Positions 10,307-18,228 of a stretch of DNA of 64,000 nt are shown here, one piece after another. Below the pieces are notes generated by a model. The model saw only the letters and a program-made list of their open reading frames with translations, ran no database searches and had not been told where the DNA came from. The position numbers were made by a program, and so were the translations under genes. Each line of letters opens with the position of its first letter. Position 1 is the first letter of the stretch. The stretch comes from Xenophilus aerolatus (lineage in GTDB: Bacteria > Pseudomonadota > Gammaproteobacteria > Burkholderiales > Burkholderiaceae_C), in NCBI GenBank assembly GCA_029968055.1, contig JASCNX010000001.1, forward strand, positions 806,001-870,000. The letters run 5' to 3'.

Positions 10307-10951
10307 ATGACGCAGCCAGAGGGTCTGTTCATCACGCTCGAGGGCATCGACGGCGCCGGCAAGTCCAGCCACATCGACGCGCTGGAGGCGCTGTTCCGCG
10401 CGACCGGCCGAGAGGTGGTGCGCACGCGCGAGCCCGGCGGCACGCCACTGGCCGAGACGCTGCGCGGCCTGGTGCTGGGCGAGGCGATGGACCCGCTGAC
10501 CGAGTCGCTGCTCGTCTTCGCGGCCCGGCGCGACCACGTGTTGAACGTGATCGCGCCGGCGCTGGCACGCGGCGCCGTGGTGCTGTGCGACCGTTTCACC
10601 GACGCCACCTTCGCCTACCAGGGCGCGGGACGGGGTTTCGACCTGGGGGTGCTCGGCACGCTCGAAGCCTGGGTCCAGGGCGGGCAGAACGGATCGGCCG
10701 ACGTGCTGCAGCCCGCGCTCACGCTGTGGTTCGACCTGGCGCCCGAGACGGCGGCCGAGCGGCTGGCCGGCGCGCGGCTGCCCGACCGTTTCGAGGCGCA
10801 GCCGGTCGACTTCTTCCGCCGCGTGGCCGAGGGCTATGCCCGCCGTGCCGGCGCGGACGCGGCGCGCTTCGAGCGCATCGATGCCGACGCCACGCGCGAG
10901 AACGTGTGGGCACAGGTCGACGCCGCCGTGCGGCGCAGGGGCCTGCTGTGA
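10307..10951 (+). CDS. tmk: Thymidylate kinase (dTMP kinase)
   Basis: 214 residues. P-loop [10 protein letters not shown], the substrate-site [21 protein letters not shown], and the [16 protein letters not shown] segment containing the DR motif mark dTMP kinase, which makes dTDP for DNA synthesis. Start ATG 10307 is ten bases after the mltG stop, and the 3' end overlaps holB by four bases (GTGA). Confidence 0.97.
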   Translation: MTQPEGLFITLEGIDGAGKSSHIDALEALFRATGREVVRTREPGGTPLAETLRGLVLGEAMDPLTESLLVFAARRDHVLNVIAPALARGAVVLCDRFTDATFAYQGAGRGFDLGVLGTLEAWVQGGQNGSADVLQPALTLWFDLAPETAAERLAGARLPDRFEAQPVDFFRRVAEGYARRAGADAARFERIDADATRENVWAQVDAAVRRRGLL

Positions 10952-11976
10952 GCGGGCCGGGCGATCAAGCACCGCCGCTGGCGCCGTGGCTCGCGCGGGC
11001 ACGCGACGCACTGCTGCGCCAGCGCGGCCATGCCTGGCTGCTGCAGGGGCCGTCGGGCCTGGGCCAGTACGAACTGGCGCTCGCGCTGGCCAGCGCATGG
11101 CTGTGCGAGGAGCCGGGCCCGCAGGGCGCCTGCGGCCACTGTGCCAGCTGCCATGCCATCAAGGTGCGTACGCATGCCGATCTGTGCGTGCTGATGCCCG
11201 AGGTGGCGATGCACGAACTGGGCTGGCCGCTGGACGAGAAGGCCCAGGCCGAGATCGACGACAAGAAGCGCAAGCCCAGCCGCGAGATCCGCGTCGAGGC
11301 GATGCGCGACGCCGTGGGCTTTGCCCAGCGCACCAGCGCGCGCGGCCGCGGCAAGGTGGTGCTGGTCTACCCGGCGGAGCGCATGAACGCGATCTCGGCC
11401 AACGCACTGCTCAAGACACTGGAGGAACCCGCCGGCGACATGCGCTTCGTGCTCGCCAGCGAGGCCGCCTGGCAGTTGCTGCCCACCATTCGCAGCCGCT
11501 GCCTGGGCCATGCGCTGCCCTGGCCGCCCCCCGAGGAAGCACAGGCGTGGCTGGTGGCGCAGGGCATTGCCGCGACCGAGGCCGCCGTGCTGCTGCGCGC
11601 GGCGGGCGGACGTCCCGACGCCGCCTTGCGCCTGGCCCGCAACGGCCCGTCGCCCAAGGCGTGGGGCCTGCTGCCCAAGGCCATGCAGCGCGGCGACGTG
11701 AGTGCGCTGGCCGACCAGGCGCCGCCGGCCGCCATCGAGGCGCTGCAGAAGCTCTGCCACGACCTGATGGCCGTGCGCAACGGCGCGGCTCCGCGCTTCT
11801 TCGACGCCGCGGACCTGCCGCCCGCTCCGCCGGCGATGCCGCTGGCCCGGTGGGCGCAGTCGCTCATGAAAGCGGCGCGCACGGCCGAGCACCCCTTCAA
11901 TGCCGGCCTCATGCTGGAGGCGCTTGTGAGCGAGGCGCAAAGCACCCTAAACTCGGCTGCCGTCCGCCGCCCATGA
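10948..11976 (+). CDS. holB: DNA polymerase III delta' subunit of the clamp loader
   Basis: 342 residues from a GTG overlapping the tmk stop. It has the AAA+ layout of delta': a zinc module [25 protein letters not shown], and the SRC motif TIRSRC. The P-loop equivalent [11 protein letters not shown] lacks the Walker Lys. This matches the known fact that delta' does not hydrolyse ATP but serves as the rigid stator of the clamp loader. An acidic-basic insertion ([20 protein letters not shown]) precedes the sensor region. Confidence 0.95.
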   Translation: MSGPGDQAPPLAPWLARARDALLRQRGHAWLLQGPSGLGQYELALALASAWLCEEPGPQGACGHCASCHAIKVRTHADLCVLMPEVAMHELGWPLDEKAQAEIDDKKRKPSREIRVEAMRDAVGFAQRTSARGRGKVVLVYPAERMNAISANALLKTLEEPAGDMRFVLASEAAWQLLPTIRSRCLGHALPWPPPEEAQAWLVAQGIAATEAAVLLRAAGGRPDAALRLARNGPSPKAWGLLPKAMQRGDVSALADQAPPAAIEALQKLCHDLMAVRNGAAPRFFDAADLPPAPPAMPLARWAQSLMKAARTAEHPFNAGLMLEALVSEAQSTLNSAAVRRP

Positions 11977-12338
11977 ACACAACCGCCGCCCCTGCCACGC
12001 CCCGTCCCAGCGTCATCCAGCTGGCGATCAAGGAAAAGGGCGCCCTCTACGCGGCCTACATCCCGCTCTTCGCCGAGGGCGGCGTGTTCATTCCCACCAC
12101 GCGCGAGTACCGGCTGGGTGACGATGTGTACGTGCTGCTGACCCTGCCGGACGACCCGCAGCGCTACCCGGTGGCCGGCAAGGTCGCCTGGATCACGCCG
12201 CAGCGTGCCGCCGGTACGAGATCGCCGGGCGTGGGCGTGCGTTTTCCGTCCGACGAGAAATCGCGCCAGCTCAAGGCCCGCATCGAAGAGGCGCTGGGTG
12301 GCACCATGGCGTCCGACCGGCCGACGCAGACGATCTGA
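11973..12338 (+). CDS. pilZ: PilZ domain protein, type IV pilus type
   Basis: 121 residues, ATG overlapping the holB stop by four bases. It resembles the founding PilZ protein needed for type IV pilus biogenesis. That protein lies next to holB in Pseudomonas and lacks the RxxxR c-di-GMP motif. Here the N-terminus has VIQLAIKEKGALYAAYIPLF and no RxxxR, and the beta barrel shows GGVFIPT and GKVAWITP. A role in twitching or PilB/FimX-type interactions is inferred from the family. Confidence 0.9.
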   Translation: MNTTAAPATPRPSVIQLAIKEKGALYAAYIPLFAEGGVFIPTTREYRLGDDVYVLLTLPDDPQRYPVAGKVAWITPQRAAGTRSPGVGVRFPSDEKSRQLKARIEEALGGTMASDRPTQTI

Positions 12339-12375
12339 ATCCATCCTCCGGCCTGCGCGATGCGCGGCCTGCTCC

Positions 12376-12410
12376 ACGGCGGTGTGCTCCACCGCCGTTG
12401 CTTTTTTTTC
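12376..12410 (+). terminator. Intrinsic terminator abutting the tatD start codon
   Basis: ACGGCGGTG (12376-12384) and CACCGCCGT (12390-12398) form a perfect 9-bp stem with a 5-base loop. TGC and eight Ts (12402-12409) follow. It ends the mltG-tmk-holB-pilZ transcript, yet the T-run finishes only two bases before the tatD ATG at 12412. Confidence 0.85.
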
Positions 12411-12411
12411 C

Positions 12412-13218
12412 ATGTTCACCGACTCCCATTGCCATCTGACCGATCCGGACCTGTTCCCGCATCTGCAGGACGTGCGCGCCGCCATGGCAGCGGCCCGCGT
12501 CGACCGGGCCCTGTGCATCTGCACCACGCTCGAGGAATTCGATGCGGTCCAGGGGCTGGCGTCCGATTACGACAACTTCTGGGCCTCCGTAGGCGTCCAT
12601 CCGGACAACGAAAACGTGAAAGAGCCGACCGTCGGCGAACTGGTGCGGCTGTCGGCGCGGCCGAAGGTGGTGGCCATCGGCGAAACCGGGCTCGACTACT
12701 ACCAGATGGACGAACGCAAGGGCGGCCGGACGGTGGCCGACCTCGACTGGCAGCGCGAGCGTTTCCGCGTCCACATCCGGGCGGCGCAGCAGGTGCGCAA
12801 GCCGCTGGTCATCCACACCCGTGAAGCGTCGGCCGACACGCTGGCCATCCTGCGGGAGGAGGGCGAAGACGGGTCGGGCAGGGCGGCAGGGGGCGTGTTC
12901 CATTGCTTCACGGAAACCGCCGAGGTGGCGCGCGGGGCGCTGGATATGGGTTTCTACATTTCGTTCTCGGGCATCCTGACCTTCAAGAAGGCCGAGGAAC
13001 TGCGCCAGGTGGCTGCCTTCGTGCCGCTGGACCGGATGCTGATCGAGACCGACAGCCCCTATCTCGCGCCGGTGCCGTACCGGGGCAAGACCAACAGCCC
13101 GGCCTACGTGCCCTACGTGGCGCAACAGATCGCGACGCTGAGGCAGCTGCCCGTGGAAGCCGTCGCCGCGGCCACGAGCCGCAATTTCGAAACGCTGTTC
13201 AAAGGCGTTGTCGCTTGA
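12412..13218 (+). CDS. tatD: TatD family metal-dependent DNase
   Basis: 268 residues. Metal ligands are visible in order: DSHCHL (HxH), GETGLDYY (Glu), KPLVIHTREA (His), HCF (His) and IETDSPYL (Asp), the full TatD/YcfH set. TatD proteins are 3'-5' exonucleases or deoxyribonucleases, and some act on D-tyrosyl-tRNA. The N-terminal MFTDSHCHL fixes the start firmly. The start is unusual in having a U-rich terminator tail and no Shine-Dalgarno directly upstream. Confidence 0.95.
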   Translation: MFTDSHCHLTDPDLFPHLQDVRAAMAAARVDRALCICTTLEEFDAVQGLASDYDNFWASVGVHPDNENVKEPTVGELVRLSARPKVVAIGETGLDYYQMDERKGGRTVADLDWQRERFRVHIRAAQQVRKPLVIHTREASADTLAILREEGEDGSGRAAGGVFHCFTETAEVARGALDMGFYISFSGILTFKKAEELRQVAAFVPLDRMLIETDSPYLAPVPYRGKTNSPAYVPYVAQQIATLRQLPVEAVAAATSRNFETLFKGVVA

Positions 13219-13226
13219 GAAATTAC

Positions 13227-13886
13227 ATGAAAAAGCTACTGTATCTCTTTGCCCTGTTTGCAATTTCCTGCGCGACCACTGCAGGCTCGTACGATGATTT
13301 CTTCCGCGCCGTGATCAGCGACAACGCGGGCACGGTGCGCTCGCTCATCGAGCGAGGCTTCGACCCGAACACCGTCAACGAAAAGAAGCAGACCGGGCTC
13401 ATCCTCGCCCTGCGCGAGCCGTCTCCCAAAGTGGCCAAGGTGCTCATCGAATCGCCCAAGACCGACGTCAGCGCGGTCAACGGCAGCGACGAGTCGCCGC
13501 TCATGATGGCCGCGCTCAAGGGTCAGCAGGAGTTCGTGACGATGCTGATTGAGCGCGATGCCGCGGTGAACAAGACCGGTTGGGCGCCGTTGCACTACGC
13601 CGCCACGTCCGGACAGATCACGATCATGAAGCAGTTGCTCGAGGCCAGCGCATTCATCGACGCCCAGTCGCCCAACGGCACCACGCCGCTGATGATGGCC
13701 GCGATGTACGGCAGTCCCGAGGCCGTGAAACTGTTGCTCGACGAAGGCGCGGACATCGCGATGAAGAACGAGCAAGGCATGACGGCGCTGGACTTCGCCA
13801 AGCGCGGCAACCGGCCCGATGCGATTCAGATGCTGACGGCCGCAGCCGCGAAGGCGCCTCTGCCGGCAAGCAACGGCAAGTGGTGA
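13227..13886 (+). CDS. Secreted ankyrin-repeat protein
   Basis: 219 residues with a signal peptide (MKKLLYLFALFAISC; a Cys at the end could also be a lipobox). Four to five ankyrin repeats follow, e.g. TGWAPLHYAATSGQITIMKQ and NGTTPLMMAAMYGSPEAVKL. It is likely periplasmic or membrane-anchored and protein-binding; the partner is unknown. Eight bases separate it from tatD, so co-transcription is likely. ATG 13227 is preferred over an in-frame TTG a few codons earlier because it starts the signal peptide. Confidence 0.88.
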   Translation: MKKLLYLFALFAISCATTAGSYDDFFRAVISDNAGTVRSLIERGFDPNTVNEKKQTGLILALREPSPKVAKVLIESPKTDVSAVNGSDESPLMMAALKGQQEFVTMLIERDAAVNKTGWAPLHYAATSGQITIMKQLLEASAFIDAQSPNGTTPLMMAAMYGSPEAVKLLLDEGADIAMKNEQGMTALDFAKRGNRPDAIQMLTAAAAKAPLPASNGKW

Positions 13887-13935
13887 GACGCGCGGGCTGG
13901 CGGCCTCCGGCCCCCTCACCGCTGCGCCTCTCGAA

Positions 13936-13979
13936 AATACAATGTGTATTATGTCAAATCACTAAGGCGTGCATTTGAC
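13936..13979. promoter_or_regulatory. Two adjacent dyads in an AT-rich convergent gap
   Basis: The 143-base gap 13887-14029 contains AATACA-ATG-TGTATT (13936-13950). Three bases on comes GTCAAAT...ATTTGAC (13953-13959 and 13973-13979), each with perfect arms. Such dyads resemble MarR/TetR-type operators, but both flanking genes point inward, so no obvious promoter needs them. They could belong to an unannotated small transcript or be a relic. Confidence 0.3.
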
Positions 13980-14029
13980 CGTTGGTGACGGCGCGCCCGC
14001 CGAGCGCCGCCTTCCCTCCTGCGCTCGGC

Positions 14030-14974
14030 TCAGCTCTGCGGCCGTCTCGCGGCCAGCATCAGGTTGCCGCCCACGGTGTTGAAGGAGATGGTCGGCGCGC
14101 TGAAGTCGCTCAGGGGTGCGCCCAAGCCGATCTCGCCGCTGCCATGGAGCACGCATTCCTCGCGCCGCAGCGCGATCTCGCCGCTCGCGCCGATGCGGCC
14201 GTGGAAGCGGACCCAGGTGCCATAGGTGCTGATGTCGGTCAGCACGCAGCTGCCGTTGCGCGACTCCAGCCTGGCATGCAGCCGTGACACGCGCGGGTCG
14301 TTGACGACGAACTCGGCCTCGTCGACACGGCCCAGGTGGATCGGCAGCTGCTCGACGGAGAACATCGTCCGCACGTCAAGCCAGGTGAGCTCGATCTGTC
14401 CGAAGGTGGAATCGGCACCCTTTGCCGTCTGCGGCAGCGGCGACGGCATGGTCAGGAACTCGGTCACCTCTTCCTGCCAGTCGATGCGGTAGACGACCGG
14501 CATCTCGTTGCGCCCGCGGATGTTGATCGGGCCGAGGTTGCGGTGCCGGACGTCGACGTTCCCGAGCTGCACGACCACCGACTCGGTGGCCCAGACCTGT
14601 CCCGGCCCAGCCAGGTCGCTCAGGCGTGATGCCACGTTCACCGCGTCGCCGTAGCTGTCGCCGTCGACCTCCACCACCTCGCCGCTGGCGACGCCGATCT
14701 GCAGTTCCATGCGCAGGGCCGCGGGCCAGTTCTGCAGCCGCTTCTGATGTCCCCGCTGCAGTTCGAGGACCGCGGCGGTCGCCGTCACGCCATCGGCAAA
14801 GATGGCCAGCAGGCCGTCGCCCAGCTTCTTGACCACCCTGCCCTCATGGACCTCGCAGACTTTGCCGATCCACTGGGTCAGGCGCGTCACAGTTTCGGTG
14901 GCTCGGACATTGCCCATGACCTCGAACGCCCTTGTGCTTCCGGTCAGGTCCGCAAAGACAACGGTGGTGGCCAT
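14030..14974 (-). CDS. Class III adenylate cyclase with C-terminal FHA domain
   Basis: 314 residues. Residues 1-165 are a class III nucleotide cyclase: metal Asp residues in FADLTGST and LGDGLLAIF, the adenine-recognising Lys in VVKKLGDG, and transition-state Asn and Arg in GDAVNVASRLSDL. All catalytic positions look intact, so it should make cAMP. Residues about 215-290 form an FHA domain (HLGRVDEAEFVVNDPRVSRLHARLE), which binds phosphothreonine. The combination links cAMP output to Ser/Thr phosphorylation. No membrane segment is seen. Confidence 0.9.
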   Translation of the reverse strand: MATTVVFADLTGSTRAFEVMGNVRATETVTRLTQWIGKVCEVHEGRVVKKLGDGLLAIFADGVTATAAVLELQRGHQKRLQNWPAALRMELQIGVASGEVVEVDGDSYGDAVNVASRLSDLAGPGQVWATESVVVQLGNVDVRHRNLGPINIRGRNEMPVVYRIDWQEEVTEFLTMPSPLPQTAKGADSTFGQIELTWLDVRTMFSVEQLPIHLGRVDEAEFVVNDPRVSRLHARLESRNGSCVLTDISTYGTWVRFHGRIGASGEIALRREECVLHGSGEIGLGAPLSDFSAPTISFNTVGGNLMLAARRPQS

Positions 14975-15281
14975 GGTGTCGGTCTGTGTGTTCTCGGTGT
15001 TGATGGCGGCGCTCCCTTGTGCGGCGCATCACCGCTCCCAAGCATCTGCACGCTGCATGAGACCGAAATTAGCACTTCGTCATACATCGTGCTTGGCGCG
15101 TTTTTTAAGCGCATCCAAGTATCACTTTGCCGTAGAACTTTGGTTCCAGTTCTTGCGACTTCACTGCATCAAAGCGAGAAATACTGTTGTTTTTAAACAT
15201 GAATAAGTGTTTCCTGCTTGATCGTGAAGCGCGGCATGCTTACTGTGGTGCCACTTGCTCATTGCGCACGGCTCAGCGTCC
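14975..15281. other. AT-richer divergent intergenic region, no gene recognised
   Basis: About 300 bases separate the cyclase and a small plus-strand gene. Composition falls well below the surrounding GC from about 15050 to 15240. It contains a loose dyad CTTGG/CCAAG (15092-15096 and 15115-15119) around a T6 run with flanking GCGC repeats, and a run GTTTTTAAAC near 15190. It must hold the promoters of both flanking genes. The short open frames inside show no coding character. Confidence 0.4.
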
Positions 15282-15614
15282 ATGGTGTCTCCCAGCAGTC
15301 TGCTTCGTCTTCTGTCCTTCTCGGCGCGTCCGCCGGCGCGGCCGAGCGCGCGCAGGATCCAGCATGTGCGTGACGCGATGCTGAAGTTGCTGCAGCGGCA
15401 CGAGGGCCAGAGCTTCCACCGCGTCGCCCTGCGCATCCAGTACGCCGACGAAATGGAGTCGCTTTGGTACCTGCGGCAGGACATGCTCGCCGCGCTGAGC
15501 AACGTCTATGGCGAAGCCAGGGCGCGCCGCGAAATGCGCCCGATCAACGACCTCTTCAAGGGTTTGCTGCCGCAGGCGATGGTGGCCCGGCCGCATCACC
15601 GCTTCGCGAACTGA
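15282..15614 (+). CDS. Small conserved-looking hypothetical protein
   Basis: 110 residues, basic N-terminus (SSLLRLLSFSARPPARPSARR) and a helical C-terminal half (IQYADEMESLWYLRQDML). I assign no function. Codon usage matches the neighbours and a good terminator follows, so it is likely real. An in-frame start at 15255 is possible; the ATG at 15282 is preferred. Confidence 0.6.
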   Translation: MVSPSSLLRLLSFSARPPARPSARRIQHVRDAMLKLLQRHEGQSFHRVALRIQYADEMESLWYLRQDMLAALSNVYGEARARREMRPINDLFKGLLPQAMVARPHHRFAN

Positions 15615-15631
15615 ACGCTTAACGCTGCAAG

Positions 15632-15658
15632 AAAAGCGCCGCTCATGCGGCGTTTTTT
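15632..15658. terminator. Bidirectional intrinsic terminator
   Basis: AAAAGCGCCGC, loop TCAT, GCGGCGTTTTTT. With a T-run on one side and an A-run on the other it can stop both the plus-strand small gene and the convergent ldcA operon. Confidence 0.85.
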
Positions 15659-15665
15659 CATGGGC

Positions 15666-16640
15666 TCAATGAACGTGCCCCGCAGCCCCGTGGTCATGCC
15701 GGGCCGGCAGACGCGCCCCGCCCTGCGCGTGGCCCCAGACCAGGAATACGTCGCGCTCGGCCATCGCCATCTCGACACGGGCGCCTACCGGGAGCAGCAC
15801 CTTGGTGGGCACGTGTCCGAAAGGCAAGCCCGCCAGCACCGGCACCTTCAGCAGGCTGCGCAAGCGATCGACCACCGTCTGCAGCTTGAAACCTCGGTCG
15901 TGCGGCACGGTGCGGTAGTTGGTGAATTGGCCCAGCACGATGGCCTTCTGCCGGCCCAGCACGCCGGCATGGCGCAACTGGTCGAGCATGCGCTCGATGC
16001 GGTACGGATGCTCGCCCACGTCCTCGAGGAAGAGCACGCCCTTGTCGACCGATGGAAAGTAGGGCGTGCCCAGCAGGCTCGTGAGCACGCAGAGGTTGCC
16101 GCCCCACAAGGTGGCGCCGTGCAGGGGTTTCAGCGACACGGCCTGCGCGTCGCGCACGGGCAGCCGCCAACCGGTGCCCTCGCCGTGTCCGTTGAGCAGG
16201 TCGTCGAAGCAGGCCTCCATGATTTCGTCCGGCGTGCCTTCGGTGCCGAAGTCCTCGCCCAATGCGGGGCCCTGCCAGCTCACGGCCCCGGTCTTGGCCA
16301 GCAGCGCAAGTTGGAAGGCGGTGAAGTCGCTCAGGCCCACGAAGGCGGTGCCGCGCTCGATGGCCTTGGCCACGGCCTTGTAGGGCAGCTTGTCGAGGAT
16401 GCGGGTGAGCCCATAGCCGCCGCGCGAGATGAGTGCGACGTCGGCACCGCTGGCCGCTGCGCGGGAGATGGCGGCCAGCCGCGTCGCGTCGTCGCCGGCG
16501 AATCGTTGCGAACTCGCCAGCGCGGCCTCGTCGACTTCGACCGTCAGGCCGAGGGCCTCGAGCCGCGCGACGCCACGGCGAAAAGCCGCCTTGTCGCGCA
16601 CGGCGCTCGAGGGAGAGTAGATGTAGATGCTTCGCGTCAC
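15666..16640 (-). CDS. ldcA: LD-carboxypeptidase (peptidase S66)
   Basis: 324 residues from GTG 16640. S66 motifs are present: SRGGYGLTRIL, the nucleophile Ser in VGLSDFTAF, LWGGNLCVLTSLLGTPY and FLEDVGEHPYRIERML. LdcA removes the terminal D-Ala from murein tetrapeptides during peptidoglycan recycling in the cytoplasm. Its GTG overlaps the TGA of the upstream tadA fusion gene (GTGA), which supports the start and co-transcription. Confidence 0.93.
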   Translation of the reverse strand: MTRSIYIYSPSSAVRDKAAFRRGVARLEALGLTVEVDEAALASSQRFAGDDATRLAAISRAAASGADVALISRGGYGLTRILDKLPYKAVAKAIERGTAFVGLSDFTAFQLALLAKTGAVSWQGPALGEDFGTEGTPDEIMEACFDDLLNGHGEGTGWRLPVRDAQAVSLKPLHGATLWGGNLCVLTSLLGTPYFPSVDKGVLFLEDVGEHPYRIERMLDQLRHAGVLGRQKAIVLGQFTNYRTVPHDRGFKLQTVVDRLRSLLKVPVLAGLPFGHVPTKVLLPVGARVEMAMAERDVFLVWGHAQGGARLPARHDHGAAGHVH

Positions 16641-17830
16641 GCGCCGGAGTATCCCACCGGGCTTTGGCGCGCCTGGGCAAGCCGAGCCGCCAGGCGGGCG
16701 GCCGCGCCGGTGTCGAGGTCGTCCGTCGACACCCCTCGGGCCCCCAGCGCGCGCGGTGCCGCTTCGTGGCCGCGGTCCGGAAAGGGCGCCTGCCATGCGC
16801 GCGTGGTGTCGGCATCGGCCTGACCAAGGTCGATGGGCCACGCCGCAGTGATCCGTGGCGACCCGTGCTGCCGCAGTGCCTGCACCAGCGGGCCGGTGTC
16901 GGGGTGGTGGACGACGGCGAGTTGCTGCACGCCCAGGCGCTGCAGCCACTCGCGCAACACCTCTGCATGCCAAGCCGGTGTGTGGGTCGCAGCGCGCTTG
17001 GGTTTGTCGCTGCGCCCGAAGCCGATCAGGTCCGGCACCAGCACGCGCCAGCCGGGCAGCAAGGGCAGAAGATGGCGAAAGAGAAAACCCCACTCGCCCC
17101 AGCCGTGGAGCGCCAGCAGCACGGGCGCCTCGGCCGATGGGGGTTGCGTGTCGACGTAGGCCATGCGCCAGCCGGCCAGGCTCGGAAGGTCGGCGATGGT
17201 GGCCGTCGGCGGCCATGCCTCGCGCCAGGCATCGAAGCACGGTTCGGGCGTGCGCAAGGCATCGTCGCGCAGCGGTTGGGCCACGTCGCGTGCGGCCTGG
17301 CGACGCCCGCGGAAGAAGTCCTGCAGCAACGCGCCGCAGGCGTCGGCGGCGACGCCGGCGGTCACGCGCGTGTGATGGTTCAACAGCGGCTGTGCGAACA
17401 GGTCGACCACCGATCCAGCAGCCCCGGTGCGTGCGTCCGCGGCGCCGTAGACCACCCGTGCCAGCCGCGCATGCAGCATCGCGCCGCTGCACATCGCGCA
17501 GGGTTCGAGGGTCACGTAGAGCGTGCAGCCGTCCAGCCGGTAGTTGCCCAGCGCCGCCGCGGCGGCGCGCAGCGCGTTGACCTCGGCGTGGGCGCTGGGG
17601 TCGTGGGTTTCGACCGGGCTGTTGCGGCCGGTGGCGAGCAGTGCGCCGTCCTTGACCACCACCGCCCCCACCGGCACTTCCCCCGCCGCCGCGGCCTCGC
17701 GCGCCTGGGCGAGCGCCACGGCCATCCAGTGCGCATCGTCCGCCTGGGGCGGCACGGGCGCCGCGTGGTCGATCACCGGCTGCGCAGGACCGGCGGGCGC
17801 TGCAGGATGATTGCGCTGGTGGTCCGTCAA
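16637..17830 (-). CDS. tadA: tRNA adenosine(34) deaminase TadA fused to an incomplete alpha/beta hydrolase domain
   Basis: 397 residues. Residues about 30-185 are a complete TadA: zinc and catalytic motif HAEVNALRAA and PCAMCSGAM, converting A34 to inosine in tRNA-Arg(ACG). Residues about 190-397 resemble the haloalkane dehalogenase group of alpha/beta hydrolases: HGWGEWGFLFRHLLP, PDLIGFGRSDKP, an elbow HHPDTG with Asp at about 311, and the late-cap phrase APFPDRGHEA. The cap is much shortened, and the C-terminal third that carries the catalytic His is absent. The start is a TTG at 17830 whose TTGA overlaps the stop of the preceding small gene; an internal GTG is an alternative. Confidence 0.88.
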   Translation of the reverse strand: MTDHQRNHPAAPAGPAQPVIDHAAPVPPQADDAHWMAVALAQAREAAAAGEVPVGAVVVKDGALLATGRNSPVETHDPSAHAEVNALRAAAAALGNYRLDGCTLYVTLEPCAMCSGAMLHARLARVVYGAADARTGAAGSVVDLFAQPLLNHHTRVTAGVAADACGALLQDFFRGRRQAARDVAQPLRDDALRTPEPCFDAWREAWPPTATIADLPSLAGWRMAYVDTQPPSAEAPVLLALHGWGEWGFLFRHLLPLLPGWRVLVPDLIGFGRSDKPKRAATHTPAWHAEVLREWLQRLGVQQLAVVHHPDTGPLVQALRQHGSPRITAAWPIDLGQADADTTRAWQAPFPDRGHEAAPRALGARGVSTDDLDTGAAARLAARLAQARQSPVGYSGA

Positions 17831-18051
17831 TTGTCGTCCGCCCCGGGGCGCGGCTGGCTCATGGCGGCGTCCAACTGCTGCCTGACCTGTTGCTGGATCT
17901 GCTGGCTCTGTGTGCGCACGGTGGCCGCCGAACCTTCTCCGGAGGGCTGGAACACGACCGGGGCCGGCGCCACCGCGGCGAGGTGCTTCTTCATCGTGAA
18001 GCCGACGATGACAAGTGCCAGGACCAGCCCGACGAGGCCGAGGGTTCGCAT
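17827..18051 (-). CDS. Small single-pass membrane protein
   Basis: 74 residues: one N-terminal hydrophobic helix (LGLVGLVLALVIVGFTM) followed by a polar, Gln-rich tail (QSQQIQQQVRQQLDAAM). The function is unknown. It is the first gene of a tight minus-strand unit with tadA and ldcA, overlapping tadA by four bases. Confidence 0.65.
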   Translation of the reverse strand: MRTLGLVGLVLALVIVGFTMKKHLAAVAPAPVVFQPSGEGSAATVRTQSQQIQQQVRQQLDAAMSQPRPGADDN

Positions 18052-18176
18052 GCGATCAGACCTCGGTGCGGCGCCGGGCGCGCCAGTGCAGGGTGAATGG
18101 TTTCGTCATGGCGGCGCATCTCCGGCGGCGTGTCGGGCCGCCATTGTCGTGCAGCGGGTGCCCGTTGCTCGCTCCC

Positions 18177-18222
18177 GAATCGATAGCTACCCGCAAGCGC
18201 TCTGCAAGGGGTGCAGGCCTTT
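18177..18222. repeat. Possible degenerate copy of a Comamonadaceae intergenic repeat
   Basis: The segment running from GATAGCT through AAGCGC to GTGCAGGCC, just before the DUF72 gene, resembles from memory the common ATAGCT...AAGCGCT...AGGCC intergenic repeat of Acidovorax and Comamonas. Only one copy is visible here and the match is loose. Confidence 0.25.
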
Positions 18223-18228
18223 TCGGTG

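Noticed and set aside
10948-11976. Degenerate P-loop in holB as a sign of a broken gene
   Set aside because: The delta' clamp-loader subunit naturally lacks a functional Walker A Lys; the rest of the protein is intact.
15187-15384. A Cys-rich 65-codon plus-strand frame in the AT-rich gap
   Set aside because: It overlaps the 110-residue gene in another frame, has unusual composition and no start context. The larger frame is more credible.
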